From IMG/VR virus record IMGVR_UViG_3300010354_000530, positions 1 to 26,519 of that record: a stretch of 26,519 nt of DNA; one strand, given 5' to 3'. Shown here one piece after another: positions 18,801 through 23,600 of this stretch (its first letter is position 1; each line of letters opens with the position of its first letter). The DNA is from a virus. The notes beneath the pieces are model-generated. The model was not told the origin of the DNA, searched no databases, and saw only the letters and a program-made list of their open reading frames with translations. The translations under genes and the position numbers were made by a program.

Positions 18801-20670
18801 GTGACCAAGCATTTTTATTAATAGCATTTCTAGCAATAGTAATGTAATCCGGTAATACTGGTACAAACAGATTACTGTCGTAGTTACCAATATCATATGG
18901 TGCAGTATCATATGGTATGTAGTCACCTTCAGTAAAATCTTCAGGACATACTAAAGAAGTAACCGGTATTAATTCAATACCTGTCCCAACTCCTTCTACA
19001 TAATATTGTCCTTGTAGATAACTAGACGGAATAACGTCTCCATCAAATTCAACTTTCAATCCATTTGTAAATGTTATACCATTTGTAGATGTGAAATTCT
19101 TTTTTCCTAAAATATCAGTTTCTACATTCAATGTATTTGTGATATTGCTTTCAATGATTTTAATAATACCAACTTTAGATGGACTAGTTCCATCTTGGTA
19201 ATATAGAGTATCTAATGGTGCAGTAATTGCAGGTATCAGAGCAATTGTTCCTGCGGTGTTTCTATAGAAACCTCTATTGATCCATGCTGATCCATAAACT
19301 GGAGTAATTCTCTGCTCGGTAGGAATTACTGCTACTGGCGTAAGTCTTAGTACTGGATCACTAGGATCACCTATGTAACTTATTTGATAGAAGTTTTGAC
19401 TTACTAATGAAGTATAACCTTCTTCTAACAAACCTTGATTAATGTTACCTGTCATTGTGCCAAATGCAGTTGACAATGTTACTGGCTGTGGATCAGGACT
19501 TCCTGCTTGATATGATGTAACTGTAAACTGTGTTGAACTCAATATGCTATCTACATAATAAATTGTGCCAGATACAGCATAAGAGTCTAGTCCACCAAAT
19601 GGGGTTCCGTCAAATGTTATTGTTTGTCCTACCACTAAGTTTGCAGTAGAACTGCATGTAATTGCACCTGATACATCGGTAGCAGAAATAGTAATTGTTA
19701 ACGGTGCTACTAAATCAATATTTGTATCGTACTCACCTTCACCAAAGTATTGTGAGGTATATCCAGTTTCATTAGGTACACCAGTGTCATAGAACATAAC
19801 GGTTAGCCCGTTAAGTGACGTTACTCCATCAATACTACCTACAGCAGACAATAATTGACCATTGATTTGTGAGAATGGTACTGTACTTACAACATCTACT
19901 AAATTGTTGCCAGGATAATTATATTGGTCTTGTGCGTCTTTTGCGGGTACGGTGAATGTTACAATACCTTGTTCGGCTCCGTTATTAGATACACCAAACA
20001 CATCTCTAGTATAAACATTAGGTTGTGTTGGATTGTATCCACTAGTGCCGGGTGACGTTTGAATCCAAAACTGTGAACTTTGATTTACATAGAAATTATA
20101 TGTACCACCACGCAATAGTATTAATGTAGGGTTAATTGATCCTGCACCAGTTCCCAATGTTCTAATATTATATCCGCTTGCTAAATCTGTAACGATATAA
20201 TCGTTTGTTGCAAATACGGTTGCAGCCGCAACTTGAACAGCGGGAGGACCATCTGGTAACCAATAGTATTGGTTAAAGTTAATAATCTTATCTAAGTTAG
20301 TAAATGAATCCCATGCATAGAATTGACTTTCAAACATGCGGTCATTGTTATTAGTTACGCCGCCTTCTAATTTTAAAGAATCGATGATACCCGGATACGT
20401 GATAAAATCTTGTGCTACACTTTCATTCTTTTTAGTGAATACAACACCTGGATCTAACTGATAATCCGTTCTTACCTTAGTAGGTTCTGTAACGTAATAA
20501 TCTTTAGCGTTGACTCCGTAACCTAACTTACTACCAATGTATCCTTCAATTCTTTTTGTCAATGGAGGATTTACAAGTTGGTCTAATGTTGCTCCTAAAA
20601 ACTGACTGTTAGTTGGAGTTTGAAATATTTCTGGTAAGAAATTTAGTGTTCTTATTCTTGTTGTAGCCAT
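880..20670 (-). CDS. Giant modular baseplate/tail structural protein (6596 aa), in the gp7 position
   Basis: One uninterrupted reading frame of 6596 codons starts 6 nt after gp6 and so is almost certainly co-transcribed with it; the upstream Shine-Dalgarno is weak (AAGA). No signal peptide, membrane segment or enzyme active site was recognised. Order of parts by residue: 1-140, a conserved start (FLPEIFQTPTNSQFLGATLD, then YYWLPDGPP); 323-409, a first GTTYYV-type module; about 607-2140, non-repetitive core with Trp-rich blocks (NAWSRSNRWFH, YWRGIYEYYFG, EFLYWAQTGWGEG, GYRPRDYLALADL); 2390-3070, seven FG-GAP-like repeats; 3140-3673, second core (RPRQSFFFDRFEALKNYL); 3750-3817, LSGIIRGYNNT and GGRGYIDPPRV motifs; 4063-4818, module array; 4930-5337, seven Asp-box repeats; 5520-6319, second module array; 6503-6533, second LSGLQRG motif; end. 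T4 gp7 is about 1030 residues, so a gp7 role rests on gene order only. A structural adhesin or baseplate decoration role is inferred. Confidence 0.93.
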   Translation of the reverse strand: MATTRIRTLNFLPEIFQTPTNSQFLGATLDQLVNPPLTKRIEGYIGSKLGYGVNAKDYYVTEPTKVRTDYQLDPGVVFTKKNESVAQDFITYPGIIDSLKLEGGVTNNNDRMFESQFYAWDSFTNLDKIINFNQYYWLPDGPPAVQVAAATVFATNDYIVTDLASGYNIRTLGTGAGSINPTLILLRGGTYNFYVNQSSQFWIQTSPGTSGYNPTQPNVYTRDVFGVSNNGAEQGIVTFTVPAKDAQDQYNYPGNNLVDVVSTVPFSQINGQLLSAVGSIDGVTSLNGLTVMFYDTGVPNETGYTSQYFGEGEYDTNIDLVAPLTITISATDVSGAITCSSTANLVVGQTITFDGTPFGGLDSYAVSGTIYYVDSILSSTQFTVTSYQAGSPDPQPVTLSTAFGTMTGNINQGLLEEGYTSLVSQNFYQISYIGDPSDPVLRLTPVAVIPTEQRITPVYGSAWINRGFYRNTAGTIALIPAITAPLDTLYYQDGTSPSKVGIIKIIESNITNTLNVETDILGKKNFTSTNGITFTNGLKVEFDGDVIPSSYLQGQYYVEGVGTGIELIPVTSLVCPEDFTEGDYIPYDTAPYDIGNYDSNLFVPVLPDYITIARNAINKNAWSRSNRWFHIDVINSTAEYNNNPEIVNVYATADAKAKRPIIEFYPNLKLFDAGTVGKSAIDFIDFKSTDALSQVAGQTGFYPDVETYTDYTATLTGVVSGTSTTATIATSDIIGTFQIGQYITDLRFSTSTTTYPSVLPSDAQITDITESSGITTLTISWIDNITFATINNVQFVADDQQNDNYKVFDGARIVFAADTNINVKNKIYIVNFSTVTSSLLPVITLTEAPDGEVLPKDQTVILRGFTYQGDTYYYDGINWLRGQQKTDVNQPPLFDVVDSNNISFGDTEVYRGTTFIGSKLFAYGIGAGLDDTILGFPVRYSSIDNVGDISFDVSLNTDTFDYVSGTDPITEKVNTGYVLNYGTRDEYQRELGWQTAVGPSVQYQVFSFDYFVSNPPANYICDVAKLDATQSEWPTIQVYINNVLQTSDSYTVSVGPDSTTVTLNNIINEDTVIQILLLSDQVSLKSYYTIPINLNNNPLNQDLTTANIGDIRAHYQTIYANNPNFQGPMFGSNNYRDLGNLVPYGTKIIQNSAALVLPSAFLRKQNHNLFDALLFNSREYIKFKTLLVDTVNSTDYPQRFTPSYILDDALDQLSAAKSESQAFFWSDMLPSKAPYITNTYTFNNDLDTSVYPLSKIYDFSTANYYGLLVYLSRVIEGTVVERQLIIGEEYTVSTDSKSLTVIIPLQPADQITVKEYNQTYGSYIPNTPTKLGLYPAYIPGVVLDSDYTQPTYFIKGHDGSYTKLYGDYDPTLGILIDYRDQALLEFETRIYNNLKISNPIPIQAYEITPGFFRDSDYTYEEYLEIYQKNFLNWIGQNRLNYKRQFYDKNNPFTFNYRNSGNKLNREPIEQGYWRGIYEYYFGTSTPNQTPWELLGFVNQPTWWTDRYGPAPYTSDNLILWGDLEQGINWNNGDPYVIPAEVRPNLLKVLPVDSNGNLLSPLDAIVGNYNAQTFQNEWDIGDDAPVEFSYRRSSTWPFDLMRILALTKPAKFFNLGVDIDNYKYSSEFNQYLVNDRSHLVINNIEIYGTGTPKTSYINWIVDYEKQLGITATQNIKELLSNVDVRLVYRLAGFSDKTLLKFYVEKGTPNSRNSSLLIPDESYQVLLYDNQPFDKNVYSSIIIQIDGLGFTVYGNSQSMAYFRTLTPLNNGNYDNIKVDDSSVKITRDYSSDEILVPYGTMFYNVQDLSVFLASYGAWLNSKGFIFDQVEYGLEINWGQMIAEFLYWAQTGWGEGSVLTLNPGANLLKIDQPNSIVQPLTVQQTNFVLNQNLYPIQAVDMAVFRDGNMFSVKALSQGDTIAYGQFNMSNFEHGIVFDNVTLFNDVIYNLITGLRQTRITVRGTKTAEWNGTVTASGFILNQDNVKEWSREIKYTKGSIVLYKNKYWTALKIVQPSNTFNETEWKETEYNEIQKGLLPNSSTRSYESTLYYDINRANLEQDADLLSFSLIGYRPRDYLALADLTDITQINVYKNLIKNKGTRNAVEAFRGANLPQGGIDYEVYENWAIKSGQFGSITNNNFIEFKVNQEYMTANPSLVSLINGPSVAEVQQEIPVYNLFNYSVPVQNPNILATIPKDAPAKLYPDAGYVNFNDVKMSSYFYSGLPNAVNKNGQIVPIQDFYVRNYVWLADYLGRWQVLTPVQNGRVVSVRSNPNGTSTVTFAEPHNLTKLDPIAIINFNSNVDGYYFVVEVVNLFEILVNLTFLTNDGLINGEGIVVRFQSQRVATPSDINNLPLLDSEFIKNTVWVDENSDGNWAVYRKGINYQYDREVTKASSSTFGSAVAYTPRIGYLFADAGLGKVYRYVLNGLTNEYDNIQTLTQGTSFGSQVLIVNNTIFVSEPTSGTPKVYIYYVNDSILSDDIITYQTAISAPGGVTNWGSSISASSDGNWLYVSDVDNNQVYVYRRQSFEVDAGYLTVGKTYAITNVGDTDFATISTTPTTTYNQIGEVFIASGTGTVGETGRARQVNYELVNIIDGSVLGLSSGDNFGHSISTDYNGDTVVIGAPYVDYSGSILNWGKAYAYSRSIQTFEAQLNTSGLQTFNLAWTGTTLNSATTQVYASNQIGVNVDFTGYENYPIVFSGSNFGSTGLQANKVYYINTVVSSTRITVKESRSSSTSVTLAPEAGLTINGYLQLEPLYVTVNGTLIADNNYSVIGSSFYYTAPLMAGDIINISGDKFTLIQSFTTGNDPRVGVQYGYSVAVNNAGTDLLIGAPFDLSDENEEGGVYRYTNGGSKYGVVIGTNEVNVTTNRTILINGYSVTIPPGNATVAANAIIQEKITNITAGATDDNKLIIQVINTDLAQPNEKLLLSALNSNTLSELGINVYTQTQVIRSPHAVGPTQFGYNIKFNELNSVVISAPVGIRFAGTRFDFSDDETLENDTIFDNNATQSVDTSPNCGAVYMFDYLANYNESLNDPGQYVYAQSVNNLNLEYGFNPLYGQALSFSNNRVLIGSPNFLPEVYDGQVVIYINPTGESDWSVYRESSPIVDINKIKNIQLFSAETNNTLVNLDYIDPLQGKILGACRENIDVVSNNDPARYNSTDADQPGMTWGSKQVGQLWFNTTNVRFVNYHQNNDANYNAKYWGTVFPGSDVAVYSWVSSNVPPSEYTGPGTPFDITLFSTQNILSASDVVTPLYFFWVRNSNLIFRKEGKTLSDSIIETYITNPKNSGIGFFAPLLQNVYAIYNCDQYYNANDSVLHIGYSNGRGDDTGHNEYTLIRANYADDFLPGLPNELLTHGFDANIHGNTPTGNNRPESLYDRMLDSLSGVDETGEVVPNPWLPKAVQSGVLARPRQSFFFDRFEALKNYLTYANEVLAQFPISETRRNASFLFAEGEFFNTTDYWEYVNWWATGYDNNTKSVLQVQIYADLATLTVPVNTIVTVNTNGDGKFEVYRYDGDGVWSRIGLQQGTIQFKLYLWDYAAGKTGFGDNFFDTSAYDEFPSEETRYIIRALNEQIYTDELLIFRNKSLVLLFEYIQSETDESQNYLPWLNKTSLVDVSHKIRELRPIEVFQSDNQDFLAGYINEVKPYHVVVKEFVFKYTGEEVFEGNITDFDLPATYNASLQQYITPELVQSNVSLDSQYLPTSPIWQTQPYNQWFQNRGVSIGGQTEFEITILTSYLTLGTRVVLVDNAQGFPINGVIRIGEELISYSYVDRATNALSGIIRGYNNTPISDHIPGEKILIDLPPVIILNGGRGYIDPPRVIAYVDEAVYGAPLRAAVLEAVMTLDSVLQINVIDPGQGYPVLPEIRIDPAIQIIFTSADVNSLTNTIRLYAPNLRTGDLIQYRKGEIGSAIGGLVDRQWYYVNLLESDPTSVIGLYSSYGDALNDRDRIQIYNDGSGNDHTLNLGAKASAISSASPVRENNIKLRFDRTTYTSQVQDWEAGQYYGAFFAGSYSNSEKVSSSAVQLYSTQPPIEDILASAQGVAFEIISVVNDRDLTWSSFVRTVDRTVSTGSLIRLKPYDDGAGDPNSSGSTIGFYVGMPIKFSGQIPSPLVTGTTYYVHSIVNITDFTVSATENGPQLTGFSTVVIPSAPGAFAYVGQVVDTAVLTVNYPGILTATATQAATNRVTVPLSDIGTGGTVGFYVGLPLFFTGTTYGGVTQNQVYYVTTVVDNQTFTMSESNDPLMLSVVATTTGTDVITIESNDNLTVNEPVIFNQMQIAGSDVTSFGGLVSGTTYYVAEIVSATQIKVSATINGTIFSLTTVSAASNTGCTLTSQINTLPLTTATGSMTVNVSLPVSPGQVNGQQFILYETSGQYADIDVPGSEITNLIERTLTATLENNKIGVKTSTGGVDNFYVDMPIQVETPPAGSLLTAGVTYYIEEYTGLEDPMNPGTYFPALETEVYNTDGSYNILNCDSTDNLYVGMPIIFTGQSLGGIVISDEYYVRYFVTDAGSFVVGKSYTIEVPGTTNFVAIGAADNNPGTTFTATGVGSGTGTAYGLHPSVGGTKFKISATDGGPVKTLTTSNGLMTGTGDPYIKLSGTTLGYTNTDFNLVQFPSSSEVSPTLPIFDVSYILGGYRVLITNGGYGFAVDNQLVITGDQLGGTSPANDLTMIVNTIDTSGGPGVAGRITDVICSGTVPGAKERYYLKVITPNQFEVYSDPLMQVPVSGIDFPFVGFTTTTATAVTASNDRVTVTSSAEFNLNDPVVFTGTIFSAEISLGQTYYIYDKPTSTTVRLTTNPGGSVINFASNASGSMTMAKAGSFALLPEPFYFNQSIVKFNNRVYICVISNNDDEFIFGKWELLDPSDRRLNALDRTIGYYQPTDNMPGVDLTQLYTGITYPNSTYLGNPFAPAEQFTLDTVLQGQEFYPTEVDITSVLWNGSHYLAAANIPTYSAVLGSATGDSWAIAKLANVGIGATDIIYAGGYYIITSTNSATPIYRSNDGITWTTNGYFTPYGSTPYDDIPYDMTSINIAALSLYSVAYKNGYYMAVGDSIVRSDDTYVWRESFNFNTVLNNTLYGVAPITLLSGPVTIFDGFIAVGKGQRYDYSTGLTQIVDTNIIVQTTDGIAWTQLPSATKKGMYGVTSNSSIALIVGEDGIIYYSQNGTDWIGVTETQVTGINGSTDVLGISSISGLAVNDAVRFTDSFDVLSSGTTYYVHTVISSTQIQITDAIGNPPIDLSGAGSIPAQTIMYKYPRTETLRDVLWANSQFMAVGDLGRITTSPDGVTWTERTSGTVENLNGLNYVSGNTWVVVGDNNTILKSIDNGVTWESSSLFVVAPTVYDVVGDPFQAGYGPEELVPGVVTDELTMTVTTRPGTNWPITTYGHSGYNVVSYEFTPTSASQTVYDWTGSVLSPAQIACFVIDGATGLSTSLYETLDYTVDYINETLTLNTPLNYLSPSTDRLRVDVYEVGNGDQLVKANTKTDPIRNNTVTGFDEIYLNCNYSELYFQGSGVIRPGSHSIEVTAVATNGTNNTIVCDDVTQFTVNSPIYFQGVTFGNVIEDTIYYVKSISTVTSSITVSASYNAITGTAGPTLILTTATGSMTAIIQTGTGSVWTDPAVYHNGTKLVLGKTNAVTRTKSSNNAITTNSTGGLIVNTPIVFSNTMFGGVLIPQTVYYISAIIDSNEFTVSATPGGSVIPLTNATGGASFVTNDFAFGIQPNGVSAKMVLAAQYDNSVDYLVYSVFGETTPDQYAFTIPEVQLFTGDGSTSSFALNNYVGEDNPYNAIVEINGLRITQALYTISSVTNTILFDSPPPNGSTVAVTTYNSTDRQYFNSQYGITGTPGSAFVQIVVESTNHSEFPFDAVINAGDFDIGYEYVIDTVGTTDFTLIGAASNTPGLSFIATGAGTGTGTAFVGYDTTAFDEELNWLTCAPGYDTTGLNVGDSIVFTAPTLDGIVAGTTYFITEIWNSTQFVISDQLSGTALTLTDDTGSMIATVNGLTVADITNINNSITPALATTNATATNITTVSAGAFVIGRPYVIATIGTTDFTLIGAASNTVGETFVATGAGTGTGTADYYDITVTSTLNFVVGQTIQFKGTAFGTLNTTGLIYFVKYFSAGSVVIADENGNVVTLTNDTGNVICIVGGTPAVRVTTGVPHNLTENTLVRIDGVQGSTQLNNNIYYVKIVTTQIVDLYLQAYNPGPTATNYPVTDVSTYTGGGYIWRDGLFIITTTTATETFATTNRISVASNSELVVDTPVIFTSPGIDIDDPIMGNIIAGRTYYVKEKVGLTLFTISETRGGDTFVLTNDTPANTVNVSQWEQYNVDRLWVTVNGYRVPSSKLYLNSYNNLSILTTIVPGDEVIITSMVPNSTPDEEVYQLIVNQRNEPVVYRANTLARTWLTAPLYELDEYIEVDDVTRLTDVSVQSVTTPAAVNGIYTIGLAADKNLISNVTIYNNDPARLGLIPTSAYEIVVEALSPLVKITAGSYIQPGDSLTVTTLEGKIIYINGEQIKFETVDLVNNRLSGLQRGFNATGIQPYIPIYSEVYSRLSNNMLAELDYNMVWNSYVYNTVDGDPLQISTTTPAEFLYQDVT
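2432..2574 (-). repeat. GTTDFT-type module, copy 4
   Basis: Residues about 6033-6080 read FVIGRPYVIATIGTTDFTLI, then GAASNTVGETFVATGAGTGT and GTA. It directly precedes the GTTYYV-type unit at 2230-2440, the same order as copy 3 and the unit at 2670-2890, so the two modules may have been duplicated as a pair. Confidence 0.75.
2920..3057 (-). repeat. GTTDFT-type module, copy 3
   Basis: Residues about 5872-5917 read FDIGYEYVIDTVGTTDFTLI, then GAASNTPGLSFIATGAGTGT and GTA. It is nearly the same protein as copy 4 (GTTDFTLIGAASNT shared exactly) but differs at many codon positions, so it is not a recent DNA duplication. Confidence 0.75.
4660..5880 (-). repeat. Giant protein: seven Asp-box-like repeats, putative second beta-propeller
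   Basis: Units follow V-G-x-x-x-x-I-x-x-S-x-D-G-x-x-W. Their ends read ATGDSW (about 5780), SNDGITW (5660), SDDTYVW (5490), TTDGIAW (5295), SQNGTDW (5170), SPDGVTW (4815) and SIDNGVTW (4690); the last is a textbook Asp-box. Such repeats form BNR/sialidase-type and related propellers. No sialidase Arg triad or FRIP motif was seen, so binding or structure is more likely than catalysis. A GTTYYV-type module (about 4940-5150) separates units 5 and 6, and a segment EELVPGVVTDELTMTVTTRP (about 4540-4605) follows the last unit. Confidence 0.6.
6080..6172 (-). other. Giant protein: short aromatic module resembling a carbohydrate-binding module (copy 2)
   Basis: Residues about 4833-4863 read SIVKFNNRVYICVISNNDDE, then FIFGKWELLD. 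It shares with the segment at 14605-14702 the order beta strand, F/Y-x-N-x-Y/V-x, a polar loop and a closing W-E/K. It sits between the first module array and the Asp-box propeller. A carbohydrate-binding role is a guess from the aromatic pattern. Confidence 0.33.
6215..8480 (-). repeat. Giant protein: first array of GTTYYV-type modules (residues about 4063-4818)
   Basis: Six related units of roughly 65-85 residues occur at about 8240-8480, 7920-8150, 7680-7920, 7330-7500, 6900-7270 and 6210-6460. The shared pattern is a Thr/Ser-rich strand, a V-x-x-P-I/V-x-F-x-G segment, G-T-T-Y-Y-V, a strand ending in F-T-V-S, then an L-T-x-x-T-G-S-M-like close. The unit at 6900-7270 is split by an inserted GTTDFT-type module at 7003-7134. 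DNA identity between units is low by eye, so these are old protein-level repeats. Similar beta modules occur in structural proteins of marine phages; their function is unknown. Confidence 0.72.
7003..7134 (-). repeat. GTTDFT-type module, copy 2
   Basis: Residues about 4513-4556 read FVVGKSYTIEVPGTTNFVAI, then GAADNNPGTTFTATGVGSGT and GTA. It sits inside a GTTYYV-type unit, separating that unit's EYYVRYF strand from its KFKISATDGGPVKTLTTSNG end. This class of module is widespread in marine phage structural proteins to my knowledge. Confidence 0.68.
9650..11250 (-). other. Giant protein: non-repetitive core 2 (residues about 3140-3673)
   Basis: After the FG-GAP region the sequence returns to non-repetitive, aromatic-rich protein. 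Landmarks are MTWGSKQVGQLWFNTTNVRF, NRPESLYDRMLDSLSG, RPRQSFFFDRFEALKNYLTY, YWEYVNWWATGY and GYINEVKPYHVVVKEFVFKY. Its style matches core 1, which suggests that the FG-GAP propeller and flanking modules were inserted between two parts of an ancestral scaffold. That history is inferred. Confidence 0.5.
11460..13500 (-). repeat. Giant protein: seven FG-GAP-like repeats, putative interrupted beta-propeller
   Basis: Seven units carry the FG-GAP pattern (FG or YG, small residues, hydrophobic strand, then GAP/GSP-type turn): STFGSAVAY (near 13480), TSFGSQVLIV (13350), TNWGSSISASSDGNWLYVSD (13165), DNFGHSISTDYNGDTVVIGA (12845), VQYGYSVAVNNAGTDLLIGA (12215), TQFGYNIKFNELNSVVISAP (11775) and PLYGQALSFSNNRVLIGSP (11490). 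Integrin alpha subunits fold seven such repeats into one propeller. A GTTDFT-type module (12933-13077) lies between units 3 and 4 and a GTTYYV-type module (about 12445-12660) between units 4 and 5. Calcium-loop acidic residues are not uniformly present. Confidence 0.6.
12933..13077 (-). repeat. GTTDFT-type module, copy 1 (divergent)
   Basis: Residues about 2532-2580 read LTVGKTYAITNVGDTDFATI, then a longer loop and GEVFIASGTGTVGETG. It is the most divergent of four copies and lies between the third and fourth FG-GAP-like units. The conserved parts are V-G-K-x-Y-x-I, G-D/T-T-D-F, and F-x-A-S/T-G-x-G-T. Confidence 0.62.
14517..14524 (-). promoter_or_regulatory. Internal TATAAATA inside the giant gene, possible late promoter
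   Basis: The minus strand carries a perfect T4 late promoter octamer within codons for the core-1 region. It is intragenic and could be chance in AT-rich DNA. If active it would yield a transcript entering about 13.6 kb upstream of the end of the giant gene. Confidence 0.2.
14605..14702 (-). other. Giant protein: short aromatic module resembling a carbohydrate-binding module (copy 1)
   Basis: Residues about 1990-2022 read YTKGSIVLYKNKYWTALKIV, then QPSNTFNETEWKE. The pattern Y-x-x-G-x-x-V-x-Y-x-x-x-Y-x-A ... W is that of small CBM5/12-like or fibre-associated modules that stack aromatic residues on sugars. A similar pattern recurs at 6080-6172. Sugar binding is inferred from pattern only. 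Confidence 0.4.
19442..19704 (-). repeat. Isolated GTTYYV-type module near the N-terminus
   Basis: Residues about 323-409 read ITCSSTANLVVGQTITFDGT, PFGGL, then GTIYYVDSILSSTQFTVTSY and a closing TLSTAFGTMTG. It is the only copy before core 1 and lies some 11 kb upstream of the first array, which shows that the module inserts at scattered sites as well as in tandem. Confidence 0.65.
20250..20670 (-). other. Giant protein: conserved N-terminal domain (residues 1-140)
   Basis: This segment reads NFLPEIFQTPTNSQFLGATL, then DQLV..PLTKRIEGYIGSKLG, DYYVTEPTKVRTDYQLDPG and finally FYAWDSFTNLDKIINFNQYY-W-PDGPP. I recognise this style from the start of large structural proteins of marine T4-like phages. 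It is the most likely docking part to the rest of the baseplate, since it is non-repetitive and precedes all added modules. The docking role is inference. Confidence 0.6.
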
Positions 20671-20676
20671 GTCGTT

Positions 20677-23600
20677 TTATCTTATTTGTAATTCAGCCGG
20701 TGTTAGTGCCGGTACAACTAATACATCTTCTGCTGTGGCAGCGTTTACGAAAATTTCATATGGCATGCACTTAATTTCATATAAGTCTCCAAAAGGTTTA
20801 GTAGGATCATTTGGTACCAACACTGCTGAACTAATCAACTCTCCGCATTCGGTGTGTAGGAATGCACTTAGTTCACTAAAGAAAAATGTGTCTCCAAAAT
20901 TCCAATTATTGATATTAAAATATTTGTTCATTGCAGTAAGTACAGCACTTCTAACTTCACTATCGCTAGCATTAGTGTTACTTGCCTTAATCACTTTCAC
21001 AGTTCCTCTTAATGAAGAACTTGCTTTAGCACCAAACAAAGGCTTGAACACTACACTATTTAATATAACCGAATCGCTCAACATTTTGAAATCATTGACT
21101 TGACCATATTCTTGGTTCAACTCATTAATTGTTGGTCTATCTGGCTCTACTACAGTGTTAGTTGAATCTTGTATCCAATTTTGATATGCTGTGTAATAAC
21201 TTTGTGTTACAACATATAAGTCAATAATATTTGTTGTAGTTGGATCAATACGTGTTGTATTATTACTATTATGACGATATTGGAAACTTACACCTTGACG
21301 ACCAGGTTTCACACTATATTGTGGTTGGGGTGTCAATATATAAAATGGTGTGTTTATTGTATTGTCTTGTAGTGATCTATAAAATACATTATCACTATAT
21401 GCATAGAATAATTGCCCTTCTGGATAATCATATTTTACAACTTCGATCTGTGTCTTATTTGCATAGATATAAACTACATCGGTTGATGGGACAATTTGTT
21501 CTCTGGATAAATTAATTGCATCTTCTAATAGTTCAAAGAAAACATATATACCAATATTAGCACCACCGTTAACATATCCAGTAACTTCGTTAAAAAAGTC
21601 AGGATTTAAGATTAGTGTTCTATTATTAACGTCTGTGGCAGCAACTTCAACTTGGAAGTCATTGATATACCCATCACTTTCTACAGTTTGTCCTAAAACA
21701 TTTACTTTGATATCTCTGCCAAAAGGATAACTTGTATTTGGTTGATTGTTTGTAGACAACACACTTATAAAATCTTGTAATATTTTTCCTGAAAAAGGAT
21801 CGTAAACTAATTCGTTAGGAGATAATGTAAATCTAGTATCAGATACACTACCAAAGTAATATGTTAATGAACGATAACTTACTGTGTAACGATTAGCGCC
21901 AACGCTGGTAAACTTTACAAAATATCCTGCATCTGTAAATGGATTAATACTCCAACGTTCTTGATTTATAGGAAGTGAGTTATTGAAAACTAACGTAAAG
22001 TCTTGTGCTAACTCCATTCTAACTACGCATTCATCGATAACTTCTTGTGACAATGAATTATCAAACACTGGAATAATCTGACTTAAAATTGCACCGTTAG
22101 GAACATAGCCATTTAATGTTACAGGTCCTGTACCGTTAGGGAACGCACCGTCACCGTTATTATAACCATCACCAACAACATTTAATACTGTAGACCAAAT
22201 ATAAGTTTGGTTTGTTGGACCAGGAATACCTGAGACTAATCTATTATTGTTGTCAAAATAATAACCCGTTGGTGCTGTGAATTTACATAGCGCACCAGTA
22301 GTCACGTACTTTGCATTTTTATTTGAGTATATACCTAATGGAATAGGTACGTTTTGTGAACCGCTTACATTGTAAAAGTATCCAGACTCACTATTAGCAT
22401 CTACTGTGCTTGTCTGCCAATATACTACCCCGTCCCCTGATGCCGTATTTACGTTATATCTTGGGTAATTTTGTATATAATACTGTGTTGCTTTGTTGCT
22501 GTCTAATGCGTTAGCCAATGATGATGTTAAGAACGCACGAATATCATTGATATTAGTAATAAACAATGTTAAGTAACTATCTGTATTATTTTGATATAGT
22601 GCCCCGTCACTGCCAAAAACATTAGTACTACTGTATTTTCCAGTTGGATCAAGTAAATCTAAGTTCTTGCTAACACCTATACTGCTACGATTTATCGCCT
22701 TACTTTTAATAATAGAACTATAAAGTGTATATGGGAAGTTGTTATAATCTTCACCATTCACCATACGGTTCTGTGTATAGTAACGAGTAGGCGCACGTTG
22801 CTTAATTTCCTGTACAGGTTCTCTTTGCTGTGCATTTGATACTGCTAATGGTAATTCCAAACCAACCGTTAAGTTTTCTGTTTTACCATTTCTATTAACG
22901 TATGTAAATGTAACAGAAATACCTTGCATTTCACTAGGATCAATAGTATATGTTAGTGCATTACCAGCACGTACATATGCTCTGAATTGTCCTACAGGTA
23001 TTTCACTAAACACACCATCACCAAATACATATGTTACTTGGTCGTTAAAACGTGAGTTTACACTAAAAATCTTTTTAAATGATGTTTCTCTTTGTAGGTA
23101 TGCATCAGCATACACATTGTCAACTTTACGCCATAACAATCTGTCGCCGTTATTGTCATTTAATTGATACAACCAAGTGTCGGTATTATTAATGCCTTGA
23201 ATATCAATGTCTACAGTTTGGTTAGCAATCTGCTGTTCTAATTTAAAATCTGCGGCTTGTAATGACCCTTGTTTAAAGTAAAAGAACCATCCTGTTTCGG
23301 GACTACCATATCCTAATTTATCATTACGATATAATATATTGAATCTTTGACTTGGTGCAGGAGGAATCTCATAGATATAATCCTCATCTACACTAGTTAC
23401 ACTAACCAATTCAAAATTCATGTTTTGTCCGTCAACTGAACTATTGAATGGTACAATCGGCAATGTGCCCTGTGGAATCTGAATTGTATATTCGTTAGTT
23501 GTAATACCTAATAGGTCTGCGGTATTACCTGGTTTACCTACACGCTGGGTATTAATAAGTGTTGCGTTTATAATCGTATTAAACTGTTCTAACCAATTTG

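Larger units (their letters stand above)
14250..18850 (-). other. Giant protein: non-repetitive core 1 (residues about 607-2140)
   Basis: This is a long continuous stretch with little internal repetition, rich in Trp, Tyr, Asn and Pro. Landmarks in order are ITIARNAINKNAWSRSNRWF, AKRPIIEFYPNLKLF, EEYLEIYQKNFLNWIGQNRL, GYWRGIYEYYFGT, RRSSTWPFDLMRILALTKPA, EFLYWAQTGWGEG, FEHGIVFDNVTLFNDVIYNL and GYRPRDYLALADLTDI. The density of aromatic and charged motifs suggests a folded, conserved scaffold, unlike the beta-module arrays later in the protein. The block boundaries are approximate. Confidence 0.55.

Noticed and set aside
880-20670. The giant frame as a non-phage megaprotein (polyketide or peptide synthetase, bacterial adhesin)
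   Set aside because: No synthetase motifs, signal peptide or cell-wall anchor were seen; tight spacing with gp6 and phage-type N-terminal and core blocks place it in the virion.
1835-21515. Other short open frames on both strands inside gp6 and the giant gene
   Set aside because: All lie within strongly supported minus-strand genes, have no ribosome sites or recognisable products, and are 60-144 codons of biased shadow translation.
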